From assembly GCA_003586115.2 (NCBI GenBank), contig QVOM02000001.1, positions 17,931,291 to 17,995,290 on the forward strand: a DNA stretch of 64,000 nucleotides, in the 5' to 3' direction. This DNA is from Salvator merianae. Taxonomy: Eukaryota > Chordata > Lepidosauria > Squamata > Teiidae. The translations under genes were made by a program, and so were the position numbers. Shown piece after piece: positions 23,131 to 35,729 of the stretch (position 1 is the first letter of the stretch; each line of letters starts with the position of its first letter). The notes beneath the pieces are model-generated. The model searched no databases and was not told the DNA's origin. It was given only the letters and a program-made list of their open reading frames with translations.

Positions 23131-23995
23131 AGCAACAAACAGATGGAGGCTGAGAGAGAGGCAATAATTCGCCTAAGACAGGATTGTTCGTAAACGTTTT
23201 CTATTCTGCAGTGTCCACCATTTCACCGAACCTTGGGACATTTTCAGAATGGGTGTGGAAATTCGTGCGAATATTTGCATAAATCGCTGAGGAAATGAGC
23301 ATGAGGCAACAGGGGTGTCCTGCAGCTTTAGACGAGATTCCATCTGTGCTAGGGGAGGACAGTGGGATTCTTGTATCAAGACTGCAATAGGAGGAGCAAG
23401 CTCTTTTTACCTCAAGCCTTAACCTCTCAACTTTGCATCCAGATGGAGACAAGCAGGTTCCTCCGAGTGGATGAGTTATTCTGAGGGTGGGGTCTGTGGG
23501 TAGCACCAAAGGTTTGTGAATTTAAATAGCTGCAAATGTCCTCAAGTCTGCAAACAGTTATAGTGGCTAGTCAAGTGACCTGGAATTTAGGCAGTAGATC
23601 TTGTGCCTCGTGTAAATTAATCCAGTCTCACTTCGTGAAAATTACTTCTCCACTGAAAGTAGACTTCACCCAGTGCTGGCTGGATTAAATTGGGGGTCCC
23701 TATGCACAGCACATCCAGTAGGGCTCTCCGTTCTAAATGACACAGAAGATGCCAGCAAAAGGTTCTCTTTGACTACATTTTTGCTCTGTGCAGTTTTAGA
23801 ATGGTGTCTTGGAATCTTGGCATGTGCTTCTGTCCTCTGGAGCGGATTCAGACTTAGTCATTCACTAAGGTCTCCTATAGACATGTAAGATTTGATGCCT
23901 AGGTACTGCCTCCAGGTTGGAGAGACAGGCAGGATGCCTCTCAAGACCCATTTGCAGGGAATTCAGAGTAGGTGAAGGTTTTGCCTTTGATTCTG
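23131..23995. other. unannotated non-coding sequence
   Basis: No exon or repeat family was recognised. Confidence 0.45.
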
Positions 23996-24104
23996 CTTGA
24001 GAATGCCTAGAAGCAATTGGTGGACCTCTGTGGGAAACAGGATGCTGGACTAGACAAGCTATAGCATGATCCAGCAGGGGTCCTCTTAGGTTCTTATGTT
24101 CTAA
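23996..24104 (+). mobile_element. retroposon 3' module (CR1/SINE-like)
   Basis: 'Ggtggacctctgtgggaaac', 'aggatgctggactagacaag' and 'tgatccagcaggggtcctct' end in 'ttcttatgttct'. This is the plus-strand form of the retroposon found inverted at 41.9 and 44.5 kb. Confidence 0.6.
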
Positions 24105-26130
24105 GGGCCACGTAGGTCATTGGTCCTTCTAGATTCATTGTTTGGCTTTGCTGGTCTTGACTGGCTTTCCAACAGAACCCTCACTCAGCACCTCTTATCA
24201 CCAGAGGCAGAGATGCTATGTATCCAACATGGAATCTTCAGTTAAGTGAAGCACAAGCCATTTCACCAAACTAAATCTTTTCCCTGAACGTTCTTGTTCC
24301 ACCATGAGGTGAAGAATGTTGAACTTAGAAGCAACATGAATGGATCTCACTGCAATGACATCAAGTGGTTTGCCACAGGCTGGCTTTGTTTTGTGACTGT
24401 GGAGCTAACACTGCCATTGACACAAGGGCCTGCTCTACTGGATCTGATAAAATTAATGTGAAGTAACTTCTCTTGGCTGTATAACCAACAAGATGGCAAA
24501 TTACTGTCACCAAATTAGTGAAGGGTTGTGTTTTGATAATGATCAGGCCTTATACAGACTGATTTTGCCCACAACTTATGTCCTTTGTATGGTTCTGTTT
24601 TTGTTCTGTTTTTAAGTTTGTGGTTGGTTGGCAAGGGTGTGCCTATGAACCAGATCAGACAACGCTATAGAAGGGGAGAGGCTTCTGCTCTTTGATCTGG
24701 TGGAGGTCTCAGTCCAGAGTTGGAGAGAAGCTTGTGCCTGTTGTTTGTAACAGGGTAGAAACATATGTCATTCTCAACAAATGGAACATAGAAGGTCTTA
24801 AACACAAGGCCTTTGTATGATCTGCACTGTGTCTAGAGGTTTTAGATGGGGTGACCCTTGGTCACTTGAGGGTTGAGATGGGTAAATGGCTGCACTCCAT
24901 TTGTGACTATTTCCTGCCCCGATGACCCACAAGGGGTGTGCCATGTGAAGTGTGAGAATACCCACTTTTGGCACACCTCTGCAAAGAAAGGCATCCCTGG
25001 GCTGGGGTCTGGTGTGTAGGACCAGCATGAGGACACCTCAGAAGGATGGGGTTCACCCCCACACTTCCAGCCCTGTGATCTCTTTAAGTCCAGGTGATCT
25101 CTTTAAGGCCTCCCAGAGGGAGGAGTGGCCTTTGAAAATGAGCCACCCCATCAAAGCTACACGTGGAAGCAGCAGTGGATTGAACTAGAACATGCAAGCT
25201 CTAAAAGGAATTCTTTCCTAAGATGCTGATTAGACTGCAGTCAAAGAGCACTGGTCCTTGAAAGCAATGTCATTGTTCAGTGTTGCCATTCTTCTATTTT
25301 CTGGGCTTGGATTCAGTCGGTTCTATCTATGTGAGTTTAAACTCTTTCAGGTTTCTAAAGACCTTTCCAGCCATTCCTATTACTGTGTCTACTAGGCTCA
25401 TCAGCCTGGCAGTTTCTAAAATGGTGTTTCTTTCATAGTGTTAATTGTTCATTGATTACCTGTGTCCACTCCAAACTTTGTGGAAGAGAGTCTGCTACTA
25501 TTTGTTGGATATTTGTGTCTTCTCCAGCAGGAGGAATTAGACTTAAGGGGACCATTGATGGAGAAATGCTCGGTACCGTTTTTATAGTTGTTTTCTTAAG
25601 AGGAAAGAATCAATACAGGAATCTTGAGGTAGGAAAGCAGAAAGAAACTGATAGTTAGCCTGCATCCTCTAACTAGGACTAATCACCCCACCCTGGAGGA
25701 ATTCTCACTGCCTGAAATTCATTTCTTTTTCCTTTCTGGAAATGCAATGCTGCTTTTAACTATGTTTGTCTAGTTCAGAATTTTGCCCCATGCCCTGTAA
25801 GCATCCTGAAAGGCAGAGTAAAATGCTTCCAATAACTAAGAACAATAATGAAGATGTATCTTTCATCTGGTCCTTTTCTGTTGCAACTTGTATGTGTGCA
25901 TTTTGAAGGATGTGTGTGTATGTAATTTCCCTTTCCTTACAGCACTGTATTTTTGTCATGGAATCTCAAATGTTTAAGCTGTGCACCAAACGTTGAAGAT
26001 ATGATTTTGGGATAGGATGGGACTCATTGGATTCCCCTCAAAATGATACCATAGTGCATTTCTGGGGGAGGTCCACACACGGAAGATACCCAACATCACA
26101 CAGTATCCCCAATTTGATGTTGCTATTTTA
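24105..26130. other. about 2 kb unannotated
   Basis: Small direct repeats occur ('gtgatctctttaag' at about 25076 and 25096). No supported gene or repeat family. Confidence 0.45.
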
Positions 26131-26481
26131 TGCTGTTTTCACACACTGGAGTGGTTCTGGTGGGAAGAACAGTCCTGGAACAAGCCTTCTGCACTCGGAA
26201 AGCTGTTCTGGGACAACCCCCATGCTGACTCCAAAGAATATGTGATCTTTGGAGCCAGCTTCAGGGTTGTCTGATGGCTAGGAACTTTAGCTCCTAGCCT
26301 CAGAGCCCCAGGGGGACCTAATTTGGTGATGCCCTTCCGCACACCTCCCTGTTCCATTCTACAGACCCCTGGACTGCTGGTAGACCTCTTAAAACAGATC
26401 TGCCAGTATCCTAGTCTAGGCAACCATTTTGGCATCTGGGCCCCTTCTCGGACCAGCCTAAAGGTAAGTGCGGAAATGCCC
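26131..26481. mobile_element. MITE, family C (PIF/Harbinger-like), TSD TTA
   Basis: The left end is TGCTGTTTTCACACACTGG and the right end GTAAGTGCGGAAATGCC(C). The flanks are TTA (26128-26130) and TTA (26482-26484). 'Ctggaccacaga'-type interior sequence is weaker than in other copies, but the end structure and duplication agree. A 190-codon minus frame across it (26139-26711) has no domain and is taken as chance. Confidence 0.65.
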
Positions 26482-26484
26482 TTA

Positions 26485-27830
26485 GTCACATCTTCAAAAA
26501 GCTGGCACAACGCAGGTGCTTTTTTCCCCTTAGAAGGGTCAAGTTGTGCAGCTTTTGAAGTGAATGTAATGTCGGCCCACTGGCTGGGGTGGGGAGGGAA
26601 ATCACAGACAGGGAGAGGCCATGAATCTTCAGTGATGGGGTAGGAAGTGATACTGTCCATGTCTCCCATTCTGTAACCCAGATGTTTTTGATAGGCCCCT
26701 CGGGAAACCAATCTTCACATCCTCCCCCCAAATATATTTGGGGCAGAGGCAGCAGTGCACTAGGAACCCATCAGAGGTTCCTAACATTCATGCTCAAGGA
26801 ATGACACTAGGTGTGGGAGCAGTTTATTTCAGGCCACAGTGGTGCCAATGAAGGAGGAATTCCTCAGAAAGTTTCTGGGACTGGCAATGAGTAATTTGCT
26901 GAGTTGAATCAAGCTACAGTGGCAGAGATGGGGGGAAAACCTCACCTGGTGTCTGGAGTCAGTCATGGCTGGAGAGGGGAATTCCTTCAAGCTGTGGCTG
27001 TGGTGAGGGGAAAACATCCATAGCCCAGAATGAGTGTTCATGTTGCCTGCCAGACCCATCCTAAGCAAAATCAAATATGGCCTCACAAACTGCTGAGGGG
27101 AAAACAACGAAGAGAGTAGCAAGACTTGTTCTTGGTTCTGTCCTGGGACTTGATTTCTGTCAATAAGGCAGTTTTTTTGGTAGGTAAGAAGGAAACAGAC
27201 TTCCTCTTTTAGAAGGCTGGGAAAACATTCACTTGACTTCTTTGCCACTGAGCAAAATTGGTATGATACCATACCCAACTGAAGAAGACTTTATTTTTAA
27301 TTTCCAATCCCATTTGACAAAATGAGGCCACAGACTGAGGGAGAGTTATTTTTATTAAGTAAAAGATAAAGCTGCCCTCTAGTTGGACTTGACCTTGACT
27401 TCTTGCGAGTATGTGGAGGCATTCATGCACATTTCTTGGCAACAAAACAGGAGTAGTTTACCATCGGCTTCTTCTGGGTTGAGGCTGAGGACTGAAGCAG
27501 GAACTTCTGCAAGCAAAGCAGATTTTCTACCATGGAGCTGTGATCACTCCTGGCAACTTTTGCACGATAGGAGGAGCGCTGCAATTGTGGTGTCTCTTCT
27601 CCCTCCTCATTAAGAATCGTGCTATGCAAATAGCTTTGTACGTAATGTGCCAGTATGCTATCTGCATGCCATGGGAAGCCCCAATCTTGGTATTGTTTTC
27701 TTGGCATGGGAGCAGGGAGACTGCTTCTCTCTCCCTCCCTGTATCAAGATCAGCTGTAATCTTGGCACGGGAGTGGGGAAGAAGTCGCGGCCCACACCGA
27801 TCAAGCTGCAGTACTGATGAGTGAGGACAG
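26485..27830. other. unannotated non-coding sequence
   Basis: Several frames of 80-149 codons are present on both strands, none with recognisable domains. Family G sequence may begin in its right part. Confidence 0.4.
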
Positions 27831-29562
27831 CTCTCCTGCCTGTCATCCCTGTCTGTGATCTTGATGGTGTTGGGGGAGGTCACTGAACACAGGGCCGTTT
27901 CCTGTGTTTGATGATGACTGCAGAGGAGGCTGGTAAGTCCCCCTGGACAGCCACAAGCAGAGCTATTTATTTATTTATTTATTTATTTATTTATCACGTT
28001 TGTATCTTGCCTTTCAGCTGGCGGTCCCAGGGCAGGTCACAACACATGATAAAACAAGTCCTGGCAGGACTACAGTCAGAGGGGAACTAGGAATCCAAGG
28101 CCTGAATGAAGAGGTACAATTTAACTAGCTGCTGAAAGCCCTATAACGTTTAGGCCTGGTGTCATTCCACTGGGAGGTTAACAGAGAGAAAGCTCTCTCT
28201 CGTGCCTCAGCCCCTCACACCTCTGTGGGTTGCGGAACTACAAGAAGGCAGGTCTATATGGGAAAAGGCAGTCATTCAGATATTCAGGGCCCAAGCCATT
28301 TAGGGCTTTATAAGCCAACTCCAGCACCTCAAATTGGACTTGGTAGTGAATTGGTGATCAGTGCAGTTCCTTCAAGACTGGTGTGATGTGCATCCAGCCT
28401 GAAACTCCCATCAGCAGTTGTGCTGCTGCATTCTGCATTGGTTCCAGCTTTCGGACTGTCTTCAAGGGTAGCCCCATGTAGAGCGCATTATGATAGTTTA
28501 GCCTGGAGGTTATGAGAGCATGGAGCACCGTGGCCAAGTTGTCCTGATCCAGGAGAAGCCGGAGCTAGTGAACCAGTTGGGGATGGAGGTAAGCGCTCCT
28601 GGCTGCCGCTGCTACCTGAGCCTCAAGCGACAGAGATGAATCCAGAAATAGCCACAGATCATGTACCCTTTTTTTCAGGGGAAGAACAACCCCATCAAGA
28701 ATTGCATGCCATCCAACTTCTAGGACTCAAAATCCCATGACGCACAGAACCTCCATCTTGTCTGGATTCAGTTTCAGTTTATTGGTCCACATCCAGCCCA
28801 TGACTGTCTCACCCGATTCAGAAGGAATAGAGAAATAGAGTTGGGTGTCATCTGCATACTGATAAGCATCTCACTCCAAATCTTCTGTTGACTTCTCCCA
28901 GTGGCTTCACACGGATATTAAACAGCATGGGGACACAACCGATCCCTGAGGAACTCTACATGATAGTTCCCAAGGGGCTGAACAGAAATTCCCTAAGGCT
29001 ACTTTTTGGAACCTAGCTCAGAGAAAGGGCCCCCAATTCCCAGTCCCTGAAGTCACTCCACTAGGATACTGTGGTCAATGATATCAAAAGCTGCTGAGAG
29101 ATTCAGGAGAATCAACAGGGTCACATTGCCCTTGTCCCTCTTCCACTAGAGATCATCCATCAGGGCAACCAAGGCAATCTCAGTACCATATTCCTGCTTG
29201 AAACCAGACTGAAATGGGTCAAGATAATCCATTTCCTCCAAGCATGCCTGCAGCTGAGCATCCACCACTATATCCAGTACATTGCCAGAAAAAGGGATAT
29301 TAGCAACTGGGCGATAGCTATTTAACTCCTCTGGATCCAGGGACAACCTCTTCAGGACTTCCTTAAGTGCTGCTGGCACCCTTCCCTCCAATAATTGAGG
29401 AGCTCTGCAATTATTCCACACTGCGACAGTAGCACTCTACGAGTGCTTATTGCAGTACAAGTGTGGCATCCGTGCAGATGCTGCATTCATCCTGTGTAAT
29501 GACTGCACCATGAGGGGCAGGATCATGCAGACCTTCCTCCCTTATGGTGCATCCAAGGTGTC
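27831..29562. mobile_element. family G element interrupted by L2
   Basis: The left part (about 27831-27963) has 'tttcctgtgtttgatgatga', 'aggctggtaagtcc' and matches 39.86-39.94 kb. The right part (about 29426-29562) has 'agtgcttattgcagtac', 'gatgctgcattcat', 'ggcaggatcatgcagacc' and matches 40.03-40.12 kb. The L2 at 27964-29425 lies exactly between the two parts. The left boundary of G is not resolved. Confidence 0.5.
27964..29425 (-). mobile_element. L2-clade LINE, 5' truncated, reverse-transcriptase remnant
   Basis: The element reads on the minus strand and ends in (TAAA)n (27964-27994). The frame at 29146-29421 encodes 'SLDPEELNSYRPVANIPF' and 'LDPFQSGFKQEYGTE', the start of an L2/CR1-group reverse transcriptase. 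Further on, QYADDTQLYF carries the catalytic YADD (28847-28858), but stops and frameshifts separate these blocks. The truncation lies just upstream of the RT start. It is an inactive copy of an RNA-dependent DNA polymerase that acts by target-primed integration. Confidence 0.85.
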
Positions 29563-32441
29563 ATAAAGTGCTGTGCGAACCCTGCCCCTAACTTATGTTA
29601 TAATTTAATGTGTCCCTCACTTGTGGAACACAGTGGCTTAAATGTGAAAATAAATGTAAAGTATGAACTTATCCTAAGGCTTTTCAAGCAGATTTTGAGC
29701 AACACAGAGTAATCATTAAATCACGCAATGTCACTCTAGCTTCTGCTTATTGACACCAAAGCAATTAATGCATTAACTATCAGATGGGCAGATCTCTTAT
29801 CACAACAGTGTTGCAGGTAAAATTAAAATAAATATACAAATAAATAAATAAACTTTTAAAAAAACCAGTAGTGTTGCAGGTACTGTCCAGATGGAAAATG
29901 TCACTGCCAGATTGCTCAAAAAGTCGTCCTCAACTTGCTGCTCACCGTTTCAAAAACCATTTCAAATAGCTAATAGCTTTTCTTCTGCTGATGAAGTTCC
30001 CTCTTCTGTGTAATTACTAAAGGTGCACAGTCTTGTCCTCCTTTTCTTCTGGCCATGCAAGATGTGTTCTGTAAAACCCTGGACATGAGTGGATGGGCAA
30101 AGGAAGGAGTGGAGTTTATTAATATGGGTAGGCAGAGGGAGATTGAGGCACCATGTACATGAGAGCCTAAGATGAACCCTTGGGTGAAATGGGTATAGGG
30201 CCAACAAATGGTTCCTGTCCCTGAGCTGCACCATGCCCTTACCTTAAACCCCATCCAGATACTCCAAGGGCACATATCAGTGGAAGCCATCTTCCTCTCT
30301 CCCCCATGCGGGTGCATGGGGGGCCTGAATTGCAGCTGAGGAGCTGGAACTGTGGCGCTTTTCCAGTTGCATTTCCCTGTGTGATTCTAGAGGGTTTTCC
30401 ACTGCTGTGGGTGGAAATTCTATCTGCAGTAGCGTTCTCCTTGCCTCTGCAGGGCCTTGTGGTTGAGGCTTGGTGGCCCCTGTGGAGGCGTCTGTGGCTC
30501 CCTTCCTGAGGCGAGAGGCCATGTAGATGATGCCAGAGAAGGCTGTCTTTGCATACAGGACCAAAGATGAAGGAGTTTGAGACACTTTGGTTTAGAAAAG
30601 AGGCAAGAAAAAGAATACAATTGAGATGTATATGAGGATGAAGACAAAGTTTTTGTAGACAAAAATAGCTCCTTATCTCTGGATACCTGAATTCAGATTC
30701 CCTAAATAAAATGGCTTGGCAGGGACTGTGGGAAATGTGGCATTTAAATCTTTTGACTGGGATGAAATCTTTGACAAAGCATTTAAATCTTTGACAGGGA
30801 TGGGGCTGCCCTGTGTTTTTGAAACACTGCCCTTATTTATGGGGTGTGTGTTCACCCCAGCTAGTTTAAACTGACAATTATTCTTTGATCTTCAATCCCT
30901 TAGTCATGTTATTCAGGCCATTGTTGGGACACCCCCCCGCCCCCCATCTAAACCTGTAAAAATAAGCTTATCACTATAAATAGCTGGCATGAAAAAATAC
31001 TTCTTCTCAGACTTCAGCAGAGGACTTTAAACACTCAAGACTTTTTGTCATTTTCTGAAGATTTTCTATCAGACCTGGGTGCATCGAAAGGTCAAGCATC
31101 TATTAAGCTTAGATTGACAGCTAAGAGAATGTACAATGGGGTAAAAAAAGTTAACTTCCAAGAGAGTCTGACTCTAAAACAGAATCCCCCCAGCAGACAA
31201 CTGTTGAAAGTTTTCTCTAACCAAGGATGTATTTTACTTTAAAGCTTCACAACTACTTAACCCCTTGAGAGCAATTTAACTTCTTTTCTGACACATTGAC
31301 TCTTTTATTAGAAAGTAAAATGTATTATTCTTGGTTAATTTTCAGGGCATTATTTAGTATAACACAACACAAACCAATTTTAAAAAACTGGAATAGAAAT
31401 GTGTTTTAAGTGTACATTTTCACCTTTCAAACGTTTGGGGGGGGTAAGACTACCCCCAAAATAAAAAATAAATTTATTTTCCATTTAGTAGGAGAAATAT
31501 GGTAAATTGTGTTATTTCTTTTATTTCAAAAGTGTGATATGCCAGTCCTGCTGTGTTTGGGAGAAACTGTCTTTTTGCTGAGTGCGGACTTCTGCCTTGT
31601 CCTGCCACATGGAAGGTGGTTTCAAAACTGAAGTGCTTTTGTTTGTTTTTTTAAATTTATTTATAGAGCTGAAGGCCACAAGATGTGGGGGAGTTAGTTG
31701 CTCAGATGGCTTTGAGGCAGAAACAAAGATAATAGATCAACTTTGAGCTGAAGGTATGGTTTCCAAAACCTCGAGATTCCCTATCACCATCAAATGTGCC
31801 CTTACTGTACATATGTGCACACAAAAAATTGAAGTGAGGTGGGAATGGAAAGATGCAGCCATTTTGAATGACCAGTTAGATATAGCACTTTTCCCTTAGG
31901 TTTTACTGCCTAGGGAAAAAAGCGGTGAAGTTGGATGACATAATTATATTTAAATATGACCATCAGTTTACATCTCAGGGAGAAATTGGTAAATTGTTTC
32001 TAAAAATATATTTTAGTTACCAAATACCTGGTAAACAACCACTAAAACGCAAAGTGATATTTTAAAATGTATCTTACATTACAAAATACAATAGCTGAAA
32101 AAAGGAAACAATTTTGAGATGATCATTATTTATCTGGAGTTATTTACATTTCCTTTAAGCAATATACGTTTTTCGGATATTAAATTATTAATATTTTGCC
32201 TTGAGGGGCTGTGGGTCATCCTAGCATATATTTGATCTATGAGACCCTTAGTGTTAGACTTGTAGCATATCTCAAAAATAATTTAATATTTGATTTCAAA
32301 AATTGCTGTCAGATGATGGGTATGTACCCTCCGTATCTAACACCGAAATACTACTCCTCAGCCAGAATAGTACATATTACAAAATCACCACCACTCATTA
32401 TTAGTTTCTAGAAAACCAGGAATCAAATATAAATAAACTAA
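29563..32441. other. about 2.9 kb unannotated
   Basis: Contains (AAAT)n-like sequence at about 29835-29855 and a short duplication of 'catttaaatctttgac' (about 30740 and 30780). The frames at 30.0-30.6 kb lack recognisable domains. Confidence 0.4.
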
Positions 32442-32869
32442 TGGCTTTTCTGCACTTGCTGGTGTTCCTTACCAACCAATGCACTAAGGTCTTCCTTCCG
32501 CGTGTTAGTGTCAAATATGAGAGGCCCTGTCCTCACAGGGTGGAGTGCAACCCAGGTCAGAAAGGCCCTGATCTCGATTATCAGTAGTCCTGAGGACTAC
32601 TGGTGTACCAGCATGGTCTAGTAAGGACCACAGAGGTGTGCAGAAGACACACCTTCGTTTTCTGGGCTCCTGGTGGACCTTTTTGTTCCCAGTCCTTTGG
32701 AGTTCAGCCCTGAAGCATGTGCAAGATTGAGGGCCTGTGTGAGGATTGGTCTGGACCAGTGTTGTTATGCAGTGCTATTCCAGTCCATGCTTTGCCATCA
32801 TCTGAACCAGTGGGCCTCGCTAGTCCAGACTCACTGGTTGGATCAGGCAAGGTAAGTGCAGAAAGGCCC
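32442..32869. mobile_element. MITE, family C
   Basis: The ends TGGCTTTTCTGCACTTGC and GTAAGTGCAGAAAGGCCC are inverted copies. The flanking triplets are TAA (left) and TTA (right), a near match. The interior 'gtccaccagagcc' style and 'gaccacagaggtgtgcagaa' match 38.3 kb. It is 428 bp and non-coding. Confidence 0.7.
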
Positions 32870-33211
32870 TTACTATATAGCTTTGTTAATGGAATGTGCT
32901 TAGGAACATGCTTAAATCATTTGGGGAGGAAGGGTTAAACAATGATTGTATTTATTTCGTTATTGTTCTCACTGGATTTTTAACAGTCAGGTTAGTGTTG
33001 CTACAGAACAACATAATGCCCTATTCCTTTTTGCTATCTCATGGACTTTCACTTGTAGAACATCCAAAATTAAGAACTGAAGAAAGTTAATGTATTTATT
33101 TCCCTAAACCTAATGGTTTTTGCTTGTTCCCAATTGTCTAGAGCATCATATCTCCATTTCTACTGTTCTCAATCTCTCTTTTCCTATTCAGCAAAAAAGA
33201 ACAGTCTTTTT
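32870..33211. other. unannotated non-coding sequence
   Basis: Nothing is recognised between the two MITEs. Confidence 0.45.
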
Positions 33212-33403
33212 GGGTCTGTTCACACTTTGTGCTAGCAAGCATCAGAAACGCTTGCTAGCAAAGTGCTTCCACACTTTGCGGAGGCCCTTGCATCCGGGAG
33301 CAACTGATAGTCAGTTCCCAGTAAAGTGCATTTGCTGCGTGGTCCATAACACTGTAGAACAGGATAATTATCCTGTTCTACAGTGGTAAGTGCGAAAAGG
33401 CCC
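33212..33403. mobile_element. MITE, family A, short complete copy, TSD TTT
   Basis: GGGTCTGTTCACACTTTG opens it and GTAAGTGCGAAAAGGCCC closes it. TTT flanks both sides. The left hairpin is GCTAGCAAGC pairing with GCTTGCTAGC (33230-33260). The right hairpin is a perfect 36-bp palindrome at 33350-33385 (half-site CACTGTAGAACAGGATAA). At 192 bp it is an internally deleted relative of the 400-bp copies and is nearly all palindrome plus ends. Confidence 0.75.
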
Positions 33404-35289
33404 TTTCTCTCTCTTGTTTCTTTCCCTTGATTTTCAAACGTGGCTGGCTGTCCAGATAGCAGCTGTTTTGAAACTTAAGAGGATGAACAGAAAATAACAA
33501 AACACACATGTGAAGATACTAGACAGCCTACTTGCAATAAAAAAGAAGCTCCTGGAGCAAGGAAGTTAAGCAACAATTGGCTGAGATATATGTTGCCATT
33601 AGCAGTGTATTTTAAAAATTCAAAATACCTGGGGAAGTGTATTTTAGATATAAAATACAGAAAGCATCAAAAATACTTATTTTAAATACACGAATACTTC
33701 TGATCTCTTCATAAGAAACCATAAGAAGCAAGGTGAACGCCATCTGAGCAGAAAAAGCCCAGAAGAAAAAAACCCAGAAGCTTTCCTGAAATTGAACAAA
33801 GGGATACAAAAACACAAACTACAATATGAACCCTATTCTTTAGTTGTCTGACATCCTCCTCTCCAAATTCAGCAGGGCTCAGCTGAGTCCTGCAAAAGAT
33901 AAAGTTTCATGGAGAAAGCTTCAAACATCTTGCTGACAGGTGTTTCTTCCTGCCTTTAGGTAAGGACTAATCCTGGTAGTACTTTCAGAGATTGCTGAGC
34001 TGATATACACCAGCTTTTTAAGTGAGTGTTCTCAGCGACTTCTAAATGTGTGCCATCCACACTATTTTCACTTTTACAGGGCTCAACTTAGGACAAAGCC
34101 ATATGTGTGCTTTCAACATGAGCACCCCTGCAACACTTAGTCCATTCATTACTTCTCAGATCACAGGCACACTTTCCTTGAAATTGCATTGTTTTAGAGG
34201 GTGGTACATAAACTGTGTGAGGGTCTCCTTTATATTACACATTTTAACAATATGAAATCTTGTGCGACTTGTGCATGTAGCAACTCTAGACTTGGGCTAC
34301 AACTGCCAATTGGGCATCTCACTGCCTACAGTGGCCACCTCCAGACGTCACTTATTTATTCCATAGTTTGTCAATGTACCGATATAAAGCACATCCAGAA
34401 TTATTACTCATTGTCTAGACATTAGATTGATACTCTGCATTTTAGCATCTGCCACAGCAGTGGAGTGGCATTACAGCTGTGAGATTTTCTTTCCTTGTGA
34501 CCTAATCCTCCCTCCCATCACACCATCCAGGTGACCAATAGTATCACGTGAAGAATTTCTGGGTAGCGACAGCTCATGCTGAACTCCCGCTGTACTTCTT
34601 GCGCAGTAATCCAGATAAAGCTGCAATTATGGAATAACAGGATAATGGGCTACAATAGTTAATTTTAGCAGAATAATGATAATCTGGTAAATCAGGTCTA
34701 TATTCTGAGACTGTATCAGGAGCACCGTGATTATGTCTGGCAAATCATGAAATATTTATGAAATAATTATGTGGTTTTTACCCAGTCTGGATGCAGTTGG
34801 TGTGGTGTTTTCTCTAAGCAGGCATGAAAAGTCCACCTAGATGACTGCTGCTTTGGAACGCCCTTTCTCAGCTATGGGAGCCGAAAGTGCAGCTAGAATT
34901 TCAGCTCTGGATTAGAAGGGTGGTGAGAACTCTGTCTGGGTGTTTTGGGGCCAGTGCTATGCACCAGATGTTGGCCTGGCGGTGCCTTCTTTGGAAGAGG
35001 CCACCCAAGAGTGGGAATTTGTGTTCTTCAACTGGTGCATTGCTTCTGGGACATTGGGCTGGGAACTGGCCACAACTAGAATATGGCTATTTGCCTTCCC
35101 TAACCTGTGGGTGACTTTGGGTTCCCCTTTTAGCTGTGTGTGATTGCAGCCTTGAAAATATATCCAGGATATTGCGTACAAACTGCAGAAAGCTTACTGG
35201 TTCAATGCCAGTGCCATGCCGTTTGTGTAAATGTAATACAGAAAACTCACAATGAGGCAGGTCCTTTATGTGTATTCTGCCCTTGACGA
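33404..35289. other. about 1.9 kb unannotated
   Basis: Mostly AT-rich. No repeat family or exon was recognised. Confidence 0.45.
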
Positions 35290-35545
35290 TGGACATTCCT
35301 CATGACAATAAAGTAGGGGTAGATGAGCCTTCAGTTCTCATCCTAGGGATGAGAACAAATTCCTGGAGTCTCCCAGACAATCCTGTAGGGTTAGGTAAAG
35401 GCCATGAAGGAGGACTGGTGCTTTCATGTCTTGATTGTGAGTGTCTTAGAGACAGCTGGGTTAGCCAGTCTTGGAGACAGGACATTGAACCAGATGGACC
35501 ATTGGTCTGATCTTGCAGAAGTCTTCTTACGTTCTCTTGTGTCGA
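35290..35545 (+). mobile_element. retroposon 3' module (CR1/SINE-like)
   Basis: 'Cattgaaccagatggaccat' and 'tggtctgatcttgcagaag' lead to 'cttcttacgttctcttgtg', a diverged version of 'ggtctgatccagcagggctcttcttatgttctta'. Left boundary uncertain. Confidence 0.55.
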
Positions 35546-35729
35546 TAACTAAAGAGCTAATTCAAAGCCTGCTTAGAAGTGGGTCAGGTTGTGTCATGCA
35601 GGTCAGTCCCAAATAATTTTTAAAAAGTATTATTTTCCATCTTTTCCCAAGCTGATGACCTTCCAGTGCTTTGAATTTCTAATTAGACCAGCGTGGTCAG
35701 TGATCAGGTTGGAGATTACTGTAGACTAA

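Noticed and set aside
26139..26711. 190-codon minus-strand frame
   Set aside because: It overlaps a family C MITE with clear TTA duplications, and the peptide resembles no known family.
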